The position numbers were made by a program, and so were the translations under genes. The notes under the pieces are model-generated. The model ran no database searches, had not been told where the DNA came from, and worked only from the letters and a program-made list of their open reading frames with translations. 64,000 bases of DNA from the NCBI GenBank assembly GCA_002816575.1, contig MUCI01000023.1:1-64000 (forward strand). The letters are read 5' to 3'. Below, piece after piece: positions 42,908 to 52,632 of this stretch (position 1 is its first letter; each line of letters starts with the position of its first letter). This stretch comes from SAR202 cluster bacterium Casp-Chloro-G2 (lineage in GTDB: Bacteria > Chloroflexota > Dehalococcoidia > Lucifugimonadales > UBA3495).

Positions 42908-43813
42908 TCAGCGGAGGGCGTCGATAGCTGGGAGCAGATCGGGCGGGAGGCTACTACGGAACTCTAGGGGTTCTCCGCTCAGCGGGTGGTTGAAGCCCAG
43001 GTGGAAGGCGTGCAGGAAGTGGCGGTCGACCAAGGGACTGGCTTTGCCGTAGGTGGTGTCGCCGACCAGCGGATGGCCGATGTGCGCCATGTGTACCCTG
43101 ATCTGGTGGGTGCGGCCGGTCTCCAGGTAAAGCTCCAACAGACTGTGTTCGCGGAAGCTCTCCCGCACGGTGTAGCTGGTCCGGGCCTCTTTCCCCCCAA
43201 CAACCACCGCCATGCGGGTGCGGCGGCGCGGGTGGCGGCCGATGGGAGCGTCCACCTTGCCATTGGATGGGGTTGGTTTCCCTTCGACCAGGCCCAGGTA
43301 ACCCTTGGTGACCCGGCGGGCCTTGATCTGGGCGGAGAGGTCGGTGTGAGCCTCGTGGGTCTTGGCCACCATCATCAACCCCGAGGTGTCCTTGTCCAGA
43401 CGGTGCACTATGCCGGGCCGTATCTCGCCGCCGATGCCCTTGATGTCGGGACACATGGCCAGCAGGGCGTTGACCAAGGTGCTGTCGGGATGCCCCGGTC
43501 CGGGATGGACGGCCAGCCCGGCGGGTTTGTCGATCACCACCAAATATTGGTCCTGGTAGACCACGTTCACCGGGATGTCTTGGGCCACCACACCGGCGGG
43601 CCGGGGCGGCGGGACGGATAGGGTTACCTGGTCGCCGGACCTGACTTTGTAGGAAGGTTTCGCCGGTGTTCCGTTGACCAGCGCCTGGCCGTCGGCGATC
43701 AGACGCTGCAGTTGACTGCGGGTCAGTCCTGTGTCGAGGCCAACCAGGTATTGGTCCAGGCGGGACTCGCCCTTGGATACTTCAAACCGGTGGACCGCAG
43801 TCTTCTCTGTCAT
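42908..43813 (-). CDS. RluA-family 23S rRNA pseudouridine synthase (RluD-like)
   Basis: A 301-residue enzyme that isomerises uridine to pseudouridine, probably in 23S rRNA helix 69. An N-terminal S4 RNA-binding domain covers residues about 15-75 (SRLDQYL, LTRSQLQRLIADGQ). The catalytic motif HRLDKDTSGLMMVAKT near residue 141 has the essential Asp. ARRVTKGYLGLVEG and GRTHQIRVHMAHIGHP are also diagnostic. The lspA gene lies 52 bases upstream, and this lspA-rluD pairing recurs in many bacteria. Confidence 0.92.
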   Translation of the reverse strand: MTEKTAVHRFEVSKGESRLDQYLVGLDTGLTRSQLQRLIADGQALVNGTPAKPSYKVRSGDQVTLSVPPPRPAGVVAQDIPVNVVYQDQYLVVIDKPAGLAVHPGPGHPDSTLVNALLAMCPDIKGIGGEIRPGIVHRLDKDTSGLMMVAKTHEAHTDLSAQIKARRVTKGYLGLVEGKPTPSNGKVDAPIGRHPRRRTRMAVVVGGKEARTSYTVRESFREHSLLELYLETGRTHQIRVHMAHIGHPLVGDTTYGKASPLVDRHFLHAFHLGFNHPLSGEPLEFRSSLPPDLLPAIDALR

Positions 43814-43865
43814 GGCTATCAGAACCCAGGCGGCAGCTTCACGCCCATGGCGTTAGTCACCGGGG

Positions 43866-44471
43866 TCAATGCGCCGAGCCGATCAACCGCTCTTTCACTC
43901 CGCAGGTGGAACACCGCCAGCCGCCGGCCACCGTGCGCATCTCGCCCTCGCAGACGGGACACCAGCCGTAGCCGCTGGTGGGGGCGGAGGCTTTGGAGCC
44001 CCCTTGGTCGGCGATCAGGAAGATGTAGGCCATAATCACTAGGCCCGTGATGATTGATGCGTCGGCCATGTTGAAGATCGGCCAGTCGCCCACATCTATG
44101 AAATCGGTCACATGGCCCAGCCGCACCCGGTCGATCAGATTGCCGAAAGCCCCGCCCACCTGCAATCCCAGGCTAAGCCGCAGGAGGGCGGTCGGGACCC
44201 GCTGGCTGCGGTAGATCAAGACCAGGATGGCTATCCCAATCGCGGAGACCAGTATCAGAGGCGTGTTCTGGTCCTGAAAGATGCCAAAAGCGCTGCCGGT
44301 GTTGAAGGTATGGGTGAAGCGGAAGAAACCGGTGTCGGGGAACGACTCGCGGAACAATAGTTGGTCCCGGACGATCAGCTTGCTGAACTGGTCGATAACA
44401 AAGACGATGATAGCCAGTTGAATCAGGACAAAATCTTTGTAGATCGGAGTGCGGGGGTTTTCGGCGCTCAC
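43866..44471 (-). CDS. lspA: Lipoprotein signal peptidase with C-terminal zinc ribbon
   Basis: Signal peptidase II, an aspartic protease that removes signal peptides of prolipoproteins. The order is FVIDQFSKLIVRDQL, FTHTFNTGSAFGIF, GGAFGNLIDRVRLGHVTDF with the first catalytic Asp, and FNMADASIITG with the second, over four membrane segments. After the last segment, residues about 168-201 add a cytoplasmic tail with CPVCEGEMRTV and CSTCGVK, a likely zinc ribbon. LspA is usually about 160 residues and lacks this; the tail is the unusual part. A substrate candidate, the Asp-box lipoprotein, is at 28.6 kb. Confidence 0.93.
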   Translation of the reverse strand: MSAENPRTPIYKDFVLIQLAIIVFVIDQFSKLIVRDQLLFRESFPDTGFFRFTHTFNTGSAFGIFQDQNTPLILVSAIGIAILVLIYRSQRVPTALLRLSLGLQVGGAFGNLIDRVRLGHVTDFIDVGDWPIFNMADASIITGLVIMAYIFLIADQGGSKASAPTSGYGWCPVCEGEMRTVAGGWRCSTCGVKERLIGSAH

Positions 44472-44518
44472 GTTATGGTCTCCGGCTGGATGGGACGGTC
44501 CGTTTCAAACTCGGGGCG

Positions 44519-45160
44519 CTACTGATACTTAAGCTGTTCGGTATAGAACTTGGCGACTTTCGGCACCAGCCGCCCTTCTTGGCCGTACCAAAAATGGTCC
44601 ACACCGTCGAAGAGCTCAAACTTGGGAGGGTGGTTGAAACTGGCCAGTTCGGCGCTAAGTTGCTCCGAGTCCACCAGGCGGTCGCGGTCGCCGGTTGTGA
44701 TGAGCGTGGGCATGTTGGACTCTTTCAGCGGCGATCCTTCGATGGCGCGCATGGGCGGAGAAACCAGAACGATGGCGTCGGCCTCGCTGTGCAGTTCGCC
44801 ATGACCTAAGATAACCGAGGTTCCGAATGAATAGCCGGTCAGCCCGGTCTTATCGTTGGTGTCGGGCCACGCCTTGATCAGGTCTAGAGCGCCCAAAACC
44901 TCCTGGAACTCCTTCTCGCCCTTGGTGTGCTCGCCCTCGCTGGCGCCAACCCCGCGGAAGTTGAACCGCAGGGTGACGAAACCCTCTTCGACCAGACCCA
45001 ACGCCAGGGCCAGGACCACATTGTTGTCCATGCTGCCGCCGTGGAGCGGATGGGGATGGCAGATGACCACGCCCGGCCAAGGGCCTGCGCCGTCAGGCTG
45101 GGTTACCACACCTTCGAATGTCAGTCCTTCGGTCTTGAACGAAACGGCGCTCTGACGCAC
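44519..45160 (-). CDS. Alpha/beta hydrolase (COG2945-like)
   Basis: A 213-residue serine hydrolase. The nucleophile elbow is GYSFGTS near residue 109, the Asp lies in TTGDRDRLVDS near 171, and the His in FDGVDHFWYG near 196. VVICHPHPLHGGSMDNNVV near the start is typical of COG2945 and dienelactone-hydrolase relatives. It is a small cytoplasmic esterase or lipase; the substrate is unknown. It sits upstream of lspA on the same strand with a 48-base gap, so they may share a transcript. Confidence 0.87.
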   Translation of the reverse strand: MRQSAVSFKTEGLTFEGVVTQPDGAGPWPGVVICHPHPLHGGSMDNNVVLALALGLVEEGFVTLRFNFRGVGASEGEHTKGEKEFQEVLGALDLIKAWPDTNDKTGLTGYSFGTSVILGHGELHSEADAIVLVSPPMRAIEGSPLKESNMPTLITTGDRDRLVDSEQLSAELASFNHPPKFELFDGVDHFWYGQEGRLVPKVAKFYTEQLKYQ

Positions 45161-45370
45161 GGCGATAACTCCTTGGGTTGGTCTCTTCGGGCTGGTCTCA
45201 AGCAGCGTATATCCATCTTAGGTAACCGCCCGACCTTTGGCAAGAAAATGGGGCTCTCCCGGGCTGCCTAATTGCAGAAGGCTCCCGGCACCGCCTAACA
45301 CTGAGGGCACACATGGCTTAGTCGTTCCGGTGGAGGGCAGCATCCGTTAGTTTCTCAGGCGCAATCCTGC

Positions 45371-45403
45371 TAGAATACCGGGTAGTTTTTCCGGGTAGTT
45401 TTT
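45371..45403. repeat. Tandem 13-base repeat beside an extended -10 element
   Basis: CCGGGTAGTTTTT occurs twice in tandem (45378-45403) and starts a third time. TAGAAT at 45371-45376, preceded by TGC, looks like an extended -10 of the threonine aldolase gene, placing the repeats at the start of the transcript. Confidence 0.6.
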
Positions 45404-45447
45404 CCGGGCCAAATCTACCGAATCATTTCGAGAAAAGGGATCGTCTA

Positions 45448-46496
<1,049 letters not shown>

Positions 46497-46497
<1 letters not shown>

Positions 46498-47087
46498 TGG
46501 CGGAGATAACATTTGAGCGTGGTCACACGGCGCTACTCATCGCCGATTTCTACGCCGAGATGATGAACACCCTGCCCCACGCCACCGAGCGGGGCGTGGT
46601 GGCCAAGGCCGCCGCGGTGCAGGCCGCCGCCCGGCAGGCCGGAGTCATGGTCTGCTACTGCGCCACCGTGTTCCGGCCGGGCTATCCCGAGATCGGCCAG
46701 AGGAACAAGACGTTCAGCCAGCGCAAGGCCTCGGGCCAGACCGCCAACCCGGACCCCATGGACGTCATCCACCCGTCGGTCAGGCCCCAAGAGGGTGAGG
46801 TTGTGGTGGGCAAGCACCGGGTGAACGCCCTCTACGGCACCGGACTGGACGTGGCGTTGCGGGCCAACGATATCCGCGACCTGGTGGTCCTGGGCTACGC
46901 CACCAGCGGCGTTGTCTTGTCGACCGTCCGCTACGGCGCCGACCTGGATTACAACCTTTTCGTGGTCGAGGACTGCTGTTCCGACTCCGACGCCGACGTC
47001 CACGATTTCTTGACCCAGCGCATCCTGTCCCGCCAGGCGGAAGTGTGCGGCTCGGACGATGTTATCCGGGCGTTGGGAGCTATATAG
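46497..47087 (+). CDS. Isochorismatase-family protein without the catalytic Cys
   Basis: A 196-residue isochorismatase-superfamily protein. The conserved Asp is in LLIADFY near residue 17 and the Lys in VVVGKHRVNALYG near 103. The position of the usual nucleophile reads GYATSGVVLSTVRYGAD, with Val where cysteine hydrolases have Cys, and the nearby cysteines (VEDCCSD) are elsewhere. It therefore cannot use the amidase mechanism; isochorismatase-like, Cys-independent ether hydrolysis or a non-catalytic role is possible. Coupled to the threonine aldolase gene by TAATG. Confidence 0.87.
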
Positions 47088-47237
47088 TTGGCCGACCTGC
47101 CCCCGGATCAGCGTTCTAAGCATGATAGCTCCCGGCGTTACCAGATTCGCACCCGGTACATCGCCGTCGCCGCGTTGGCCATCGCCATCGGCCACGTTGT
47201 CTACGCATTCCTGCGCGACCACGTTTTCGATTATTGA
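47088..47237 (+). CDS. Small single-span membrane protein
   Basis: A 49-codon ORF starts with TTG directly after the TAG of the preceding gene and has GGGAG about ten bases upstream. The N-terminal part is polar and basic; residues about 24-42 (YIAVAALAIAIGHVVYAFL) form one membrane span, followed by RDHVFDY. The position and the clean amphipathic layout suggest a real gene of the threonine aldolase transcript. There is no recognisable family. Confidence 0.5.
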   Translation: MADLPPDQRSKHDSSRRYQIRTRYIAVAALAIAIGHVVYAFLRDHVFDY

Positions 47238-47459
47238 TCGCTGATGCCCGCCTGGGACGAGGGTTGCCATGCGGTCCCTTAAACCAATAAGTCACCCGAA
47301 CCGGCACTACCTGCGGGTTGCCTGCGCCGCGTTTCGCCATTAATATGCACTCAGATACGCGTCCCGTATCATAAAGACCGACCGGGGCCTCAGTTCGCAG
47401 GCTTCGGGCGGATCACTCAATCAAGCGGAGGTGCTCAGGTTCTAGATCGTATTCTCTCT

Positions 47460-48317
47460 TTGTTTCGCAGCAAGACAGCGGAGCTCGAAATCGAAAAAAC
47501 AGGCGGGTCATCCCAGCCCGGCGGCACCATGGATGTCCAGATCGCGATACGGCCCCGGAAGGGAATGAAGGTCAAGACCGGCCAGGTGGAATTGGTCTGC
47601 AACGAGCAATGGTGGGAGAAAGAAACCCCTGGAGACAGCGGTAGCGGGAAGCTTCAAACGCATTCGGTATTGTCCCAGCCGCTGGTCCAATCTTTTATCG
47701 CAGACACAGAAATATCCGCCGCCGAACCGGTCGTCAGGTACGCAAGATTTCAGATTCCCAAAGAAGTCCCGCCCACGGTCCACGGGTCGGTGGCACAGGT
47801 GTCGTGGCAACTCTCCGCCCGGCTGGAGATCGAGAACGGAAACCCGATCACCGTGTCCCAGGAAGTGACGGTTCTAACTCCTCAGGTGGTCAAGGCCGGA
47901 CGCAGCGTGGCCTCTCTTTCAGAAGAGGCCATTTTCACCGATTGCACCCTGGCTCTGGTCTTGGTTAACGACGTGGTCGGCGCTGGCGGCTTCCTCGAGG
48001 GTGAACTGCGGGCCAAGGTAAACAGCCCTCAGCAAGCCAAAGACGTCAGGATGGAGCTGCACAGCTCCGAAAGCGCCGGGGAACGGGAAGTGGAGTCCGT
48101 CCGGGAGCGGGTTTCTCTGGTGGCCAACTTACAGTTGAACACCTCGGATGAGCCCTACGTATGGGCTTTCAGCCTGCCGGTCCCGGCGCAGACCCTGCCG
48201 ACGGTGAAGAGTGGGCATACCGCGGTGTCGTGGCGTCTAAAAGCGGTGGTGGACACGGAACAGACCAAAGAGGCCTACCACTTGGAGCGCGACGTCCAGG
48301 TATTCACGTCCACGTAG
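47460..48317 (+). CDS. Beta-rich protein, possibly arrestin-like
   Basis: Not assigned to a family with confidence. The 285-residue protein has alternating hydrophobic strands and very few hydrophobic runs. Two halves (to about 138, and 139 on) each look like a beta-sandwich, with paired stretches such as QVELVCNEQWWEKE and VAQVSWQLSARLEIENG, then VRMELHSSESAG and HTAVSWRLKAVVDTEQ. This layout recalls arrestin-like/Spo0M-type folds. No signal peptide. The TTG start lacks an SD; the frame is open further upstream to an SD-like GGAGG but has no start codon there. Confidence 0.5.
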   Translation: MFRSKTAELEIEKTGGSSQPGGTMDVQIAIRPRKGMKVKTGQVELVCNEQWWEKETPGDSGSGKLQTHSVLSQPLVQSFIADTEISAAEPVVRYARFQIPKEVPPTVHGSVAQVSWQLSARLEIENGNPITVSQEVTVLTPQVVKAGRSVASLSEEAIFTDCTLALVLVNDVVGAGGFLEGELRAKVNSPQQAKDVRMELHSSESAGEREVESVRERVSLVANLQLNTSDEPYVWAFSLPVPAQTLPTVKSGHTAVSWRLKAVVDTEQTKEAYHLERDVQVFTST

Positions 48318-48326
48318 CGACGCGAC

Positions 48327-49679
48327 TTAGGCGTCCCCATCGCCGGCCTTGCCATGCCACCAGCGTTCCAACCGCTGGCCGATCTCCCGCTCTGCCCCTT
48401 CTTCGCTGGGTTGATAATAACGGCGTCCTTTCAGGGACGGCGGAAGATACTCTTGTTCCTCGAAATGGCCCTCGAAGTCGTGGGAATACTTGTAGTCTTT
48501 GCCGTATCCCATGTCCTGCATCATCCCCGTCACGGCGTTGCGCAGGTGAATGGGCACCGGCTCGTTGGCCTGCTCCCGAACGTCGCGCATCGCCTGGTTC
48601 AGCGCCGCGTAGGCCGAGTTGCTCTTGGGGGCGGCGGCCAGATAAACGGTCGCTTCGGCCAGCGCGATCCGTCCCTCGGGCATGCCCAGGAAGTGGACCG
48701 CCTGCTGGGCCGCCACCGCCACCGGCAGCGCCTGCGGGTCGGCCAGGCCGATGTCCTCTGACGCCAGAATCACCAGCCGCCTGGCGATGAACAGCGGGTC
48801 CTCTCCCGATTCGACCATCCGCGCCAGCCAGTAGATGGCGCCGTCTGGCGACGAACCCCGGACCGACTTTATGAACGCCGAGATGGTGTCGTAGTGGCTC
48901 TCCCCCGACTTGTCGTACATGGGTGAGCGCCTTTGGAGGGCATCTGAAACGGTCTCCAGATCTATCACACGCTTGCCATCGGCGCTGGGGGTGCTGGCGT
49001 AGGCCGCCGTCTCCAGAGCGTTCAAGGCGATCCTTGCGTCCCCGTTGGCGATATTCACCAGATGCCCCATCGCGTCATCGGCCAGCGTCGCGTGCATCGG
49101 GCCAAGCCCCCGTGCCTGGTCGGCCAGGGCACGCTGGATGATGGCCTTCATCTGGTCCGGCGTCAGGCTCTGCAGGGTAAACACCCGGCACCGGGACAGC
49201 AGCGGGGCGATGACCTCGAATGACGGGTTCTCGGTGGTGGCGCCGATGAAGGTGATGGTGCCGTCCTCGACATGGGGCAGGATGACGTCCTGCTGGGCTT
49301 TGTTGAAGCGGTGAATCTCGTCCACGAAGAGGATGGTGGACTGCTGGTGCATCCCCTTCCGGTCTCTTGCCTCACCCACTATGCGGCGCAGGTCGGCCAC
49401 CCCCGATGTGACGGCGCTGACCGGTTGGAAATCGGCCTGAGTAGACGTGGCCACGATCCGGGCGAGAGTGGTCTTGCCGGTGCCGGGCGGGCCCCAGAGG
49501 ATGATGGACGGCAGGCGTCCGGCGGCGATCGACTTGAGCAGCACCCGGCCGGGGTCCACGATCTGGTCCTGGCCCACGAACTCGTCAAACGTTTTCGGCC
49601 GCATGCGTTCAGCCAGCGGAGCGTCACGCTCGGCCTGGGCCTTTCTGCCGTGCTCGAACAATGACTCGGAAGTGCTCAT
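48327..49679 (-). CDS. rarA: Replication-associated recombination protein A (MgsA family AAA+ ATPase)
   Basis: A 450-residue AAA+ ATPase acting at stalled replication forks. PLAERMRPKTFDEFVGQDQ opens the domain; Walker A GPPGTGKTTLA is near residue 66, Walker B ILFVDEIHRFNKAQQD near 116, and sensor TFIGATTENPSFEV follows. The C-terminal part (EDIGLADPQAL, MPEGRIALAEATVYLA, YKYSHDFEGHFEEQEYLP) is diagnostic for RarA/WRNIP1. GGAGGTG precedes the ATG. It is convergent with the beta-rich protein gene, with only 9 bases between the stops. Confidence 0.95.
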   Translation of the reverse strand: MSTSESLFEHGRKAQAERDAPLAERMRPKTFDEFVGQDQIVDPGRVLLKSIAAGRLPSIILWGPPGTGKTTLARIVATSTQADFQPVSAVTSGVADLRRIVGEARDRKGMHQQSTILFVDEIHRFNKAQQDVILPHVEDGTITFIGATTENPSFEVIAPLLSRCRVFTLQSLTPDQMKAIIQRALADQARGLGPMHATLADDAMGHLVNIANGDARIALNALETAAYASTPSADGKRVIDLETVSDALQRRSPMYDKSGESHYDTISAFIKSVRGSSPDGAIYWLARMVESGEDPLFIARRLVILASEDIGLADPQALPVAVAAQQAVHFLGMPEGRIALAEATVYLAAAPKSNSAYAALNQAMRDVREQANEPVPIHLRNAVTGMMQDMGYGKDYKYSHDFEGHFEEQEYLPPSLKGRRYYQPSEEGAEREIGQRLERWWHGKAGDGDA

Positions 49680-49716
49680 TGGTGTTCACCTCCCACCTGG
49701 GCTACTCGAACCGGGA

Positions 49717-50739
49717 CTACTGGAACCGGGGCATGACTTCTTTGGCAAATAACCGCATTGAGCTTTGGACCTCGGCGTGGGGAAGCATGCCGCCAATGTT
49801 GAACCAGCACATGAACTCCTCCGGCCCGTACAGGTCCCTGAATCTCTCCAGCTTGGCCGTCACCTGGTCCGGCGTGCCCACGGCGGCGAACTCCTCCATC
49901 ACACTCTCGGCAGTTAGGGTCGACGCCCGGCTGGAACCCTTGCTGGCGCCCCTGGCCCGGCCGATGTCCCGGAGCGTGTCCAGGTAGTTGTCGATGGTTT
50001 TGGTAAACCCGGCCCTGGCCTCTTTCTCCGAAGCGGCCACGTGTATCGGGACGTTTACGTTGACCTTCACATCGGCGGCATCGTGGCCGTTCTCCGCCAG
50101 TTCCGCCCGGTAAGACGCCAACCCGGCCAGAGCTCCTTCCCTGCTCACGATGGTCGGCGCAACGAGGATGTTGTGCCCCAACTCGCCGACGATGCCGAAG
50201 GTGTCGGCACTGTTGGCGGCCACGTACACCGGAGGATGGGGCTGCTGCAACGGCTTGGGAATCACGCCGAGGCCATGGGCCTGGAAGTACTTGCCCTGGT
50301 AGGTGAAATTATCGTCGGCCCACGAACCCAGCACCACCTCCAGCCCTTCCAGAAAGCGGTCCCGGCCCTCTTCCTGGTCGATGCCGTAACCCTCGAAGTG
50401 GGTCGGCATGGAACCCCGGCCCACGCCGAAGATGGCCCGGCCGTTGGATAGCACATCCAGGGTCGCCACCTCTTCGGCCAGGCGGATGGGCTGGTGCAGC
50501 GGGAGCAGGCTGACGGCGTTGCCGATCCGGATGCGCTTGGTGGCCTGGGCAACAGCCGAGGCGATCATCAACGGGGCCGACATGACCGAGAACCAGGGAT
50601 TGAAGTGAAGCTCGGCCAGCCAAACTGAGTCAAAACCAAGTTCATCGGCCAGTTGGCATTGGGCGATGGTGTCCCGGACGCGGGCGGCTGGATCTTGGTC
50701 CACCGCGCAAGGGAGTTGGAAAAAGATGCCGAACTCCAT
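49717..50739 (-). CDS. LLM-class flavin-dependent oxidoreductase
   Basis: A 340-residue bacterial-luciferase-like TIM-barrel enzyme using FMN or F420. The N-terminus MEFGIFFQLPCAVDQ and the stretches LGFDSVWLAELHFNPW, IRIGNAVSLLPLHQPIRLAEEV and RAIFGVGRGSMPTHFEGYG are typical. Such enzymes oxygenate or reduce diverse organic substrates, and expanded sets mark SAR202-type Chloroflexota. The ATG at 50739 has GGAGA upstream; the frame opens 21 codons earlier without SD. Substrate and cofactor cannot be told. Confidence 0.9.
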   Translation of the reverse strand: MEFGIFFQLPCAVDQDPAARVRDTIAQCQLADELGFDSVWLAELHFNPWFSVMSAPLMIASAVAQATKRIRIGNAVSLLPLHQPIRLAEEVATLDVLSNGRAIFGVGRGSMPTHFEGYGIDQEEGRDRFLEGLEVVLGSWADDNFTYQGKYFQAHGLGVIPKPLQQPHPPVYVAANSADTFGIVGELGHNILVAPTIVSREGALAGLASYRAELAENGHDAADVKVNVNVPIHVAASEKEARAGFTKTIDNYLDTLRDIGRARGASKGSSRASTLTAESVMEEFAAVGTPDQVTAKLERFRDLYGPEEFMCWFNIGGMLPHAEVQSSMRLFAKEVMPRFQ

Positions 50740-50910
50740 TGGTGTCTCCATCTGATGGCTTTTGGGGTAGAGCGAATCGCCAGGCCGCAAGCCGTGAACC
50801 ATGGCGAGCTAGCGGCCCGCCTATTCTAATACAAACGTATGGGGTCGATTTGCCGCCGCCCCCGTTGATGGATCGGCGAGTCTGAACTGTGGCTGGCCGG
50901 TAGCGCCGCC

Positions 50911-52476
50911 CTACAGCGGGATGTTGCCGTGCTTCTTGGGGGGGAGGCTGTCGCGCTTGTTTTGGAGCATCACCAGAGCTTTGATGATCTGGGTCCGGGT
51001 CTCGGCGGGGTCGATCACGTCGTCCAGGAACCCGCGTCCGGCCGCGATATAGGGCGTGGTGAAGCGGTCTTGGTACTCTTTGATCAACTCTTGGCGCTTG
51101 GCGTCCGGGTCATCGGCCTGGGATATCTCGCTGCGGTAGATTATGTTCACTGCGCCTTCAGCCCCCATGACGGCGATCTCCGCCGATGGCCAGGCGAGGT
51201 TGATATCGGAGCGCAGGTGCTTGCTGCTCATCACGATGTAGGCCCCGCCGTAGGCCTTGCGGATGATGACCGCGACCTTGGGCACCGTGGCCTCGGCATA
51301 GGCGTATATCAGCTTCGCGCCGTGCCGAATTATCCCGCCGTATTCCTGCTCCACGCCGGGCATGAAACCGGGGACATCCACCAAGGTCACGATGGGAATG
51401 TTGAAACAGTCGCAGAAGCGAATAAAGCGCGCCGCCTTGGCCGATGCGTCGATATCCAGAACTCCGGCCAAGTACTCGGGCTGGTTGCCCACCAGGCCCA
51501 CCGCCATTCCGTTCATCCGGGCGAACCCGACCACCACGTTGGGCGCGAAGTTCTGATGGACCTCCATGAACTCTTCATCGTCGATGATCTTGTAGATGAC
51601 CTCCCGCATGTCGTAGGGGCGGTTTGAGTCGTCGGGAATGAGATATCGCAGGTCGGGTTCGTTCCGGGTCGGCGGGTCGTCCGTGGGGACTTCGGGAATC
51701 TCATCCATGTTGTTGCTGGGCAGGAAGCCGAGGAGGCGGCGCACTTCGTTGATGCACTCCTCTTCAGTCTCGTAGACGAATTGGGCCACACCACTCCGGG
51801 TGGCATGGGTCGCCGCGCCACCCAGGTCCTCGTGGGTCACTTCTTCGCCGGTCACCGCCTTGATGACATCGGGACCGGTGATGTACATCTGGCCCGTGCC
51901 TTTGACCATGAAAACGAAGTCGGTGATTGCCGGAGAGTACACCGCGCCGCCGGCGGAAGGGCCAACGATCACCGATATCTGGGGGATGACGCCTGAATAC
52001 ATGGTGTTGCGGAGGAATATATCGCCGTAGGCCCCCAGGCTGGTGACCCCTTCTTGGATGCGGGCCCCGCCCGAGTCGTTGAGCCCCACGGCGGGACAGC
52101 CGGCCTTGACCGCCAGGTCCAGCATCTTACAGATCTTCTGGCTGACCGCCTCCGAAAGGGAGCCGCCCATCACGGTGAAGTCCTGGGCAAAGGCGAAGAC
52201 CTGCCGGCCCTCCACCAGTCCGTAGCCGGTCACTACCGCGTCGCCCAGGATCTTGCGGTCGCCCAGACCGAAGTCGGTTGCCCGGTGGGTGACGAACGGG
52301 TCCAACTCCTGGAAGGTGCCGTCGTCCATCAGCAGGTTCAATCGCTCACGAGCGGTGAGCTTGCCCCGGCTGTGCTGTTGGTCTATCCGGTCCTGGCCGC
52401 CGCCTTTCAACGCTTCTTGGCGCATGGCGTCCAGGGCTTCTATCTTCTCGTCCATCTGCCTTTTTTCCGCAGTCAC
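50911..52476 (-). CDS. Acyl-CoA carboxylase carboxyltransferase subunit (PccB/MmdA-like)
   Basis: A 521-residue biotin-dependent carboxyltransferase that carboxylates propionyl-, acetyl- or methylcrotonyl-CoA. RGKLTARERLNLLMDDGTF, GLNDSGGARIQEGVTSL, GPSAGGAVYSPAITDF and VDVPGFMPGVEQEYGGIIRHGAKL are diagnostic; the C-terminal HGNIPL is typical of the propionyl-CoA/methylmalonyl-CoA group. The GTG at 52476 has GGGAGG four bases upstream and fits better than the far-upstream ATG at 52551 in the open frame. No biotin carboxylase/carrier gene is beside it; the AccDA fusion at 9-11 kb serves a related reaction. Confidence 0.9.
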   Translation of the reverse strand: MTAEKRQMDEKIEALDAMRQEALKGGGQDRIDQQHSRGKLTARERLNLLMDDGTFQELDPFVTHRATDFGLGDRKILGDAVVTGYGLVEGRQVFAFAQDFTVMGGSLSEAVSQKICKMLDLAVKAGCPAVGLNDSGGARIQEGVTSLGAYGDIFLRNTMYSGVIPQISVIVGPSAGGAVYSPAITDFVFMVKGTGQMYITGPDVIKAVTGEEVTHEDLGGAATHATRSGVAQFVYETEEECINEVRRLLGFLPSNNMDEIPEVPTDDPPTRNEPDLRYLIPDDSNRPYDMREVIYKIIDDEEFMEVHQNFAPNVVVGFARMNGMAVGLVGNQPEYLAGVLDIDASAKAARFIRFCDCFNIPIVTLVDVPGFMPGVEQEYGGIIRHGAKLIYAYAEATVPKVAVIIRKAYGGAYIVMSSKHLRSDINLAWPSAEIAVMGAEGAVNIIYRSEISQADDPDAKRQELIKEYQDRFTTPYIAAGRGFLDDVIDPAETRTQIIKALVMLQNKRDSLPPKKHGNIPL

Positions 52477-52632
52477 AACCCCTCCCGAAACATCGCGAAC
52501 AGGCACGCTCGACCGTGGTTCATAGTAGCAGACGCTCCGAACGAGGAGCAAGGAGCCTGGGCGTGCCCCACAGTGATAAAATGGTGGCGTTTCCCTGCAG
52601 ATCCTCTTTCATTTCCACGGAGTGCCCAAACC

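Noticed and set aside
52054-52632. Long N-terminal extension of FolP
   Set aside because: It is antisense to the acyl-CoA carboxyltransferase coding sequence and lacks any family features.
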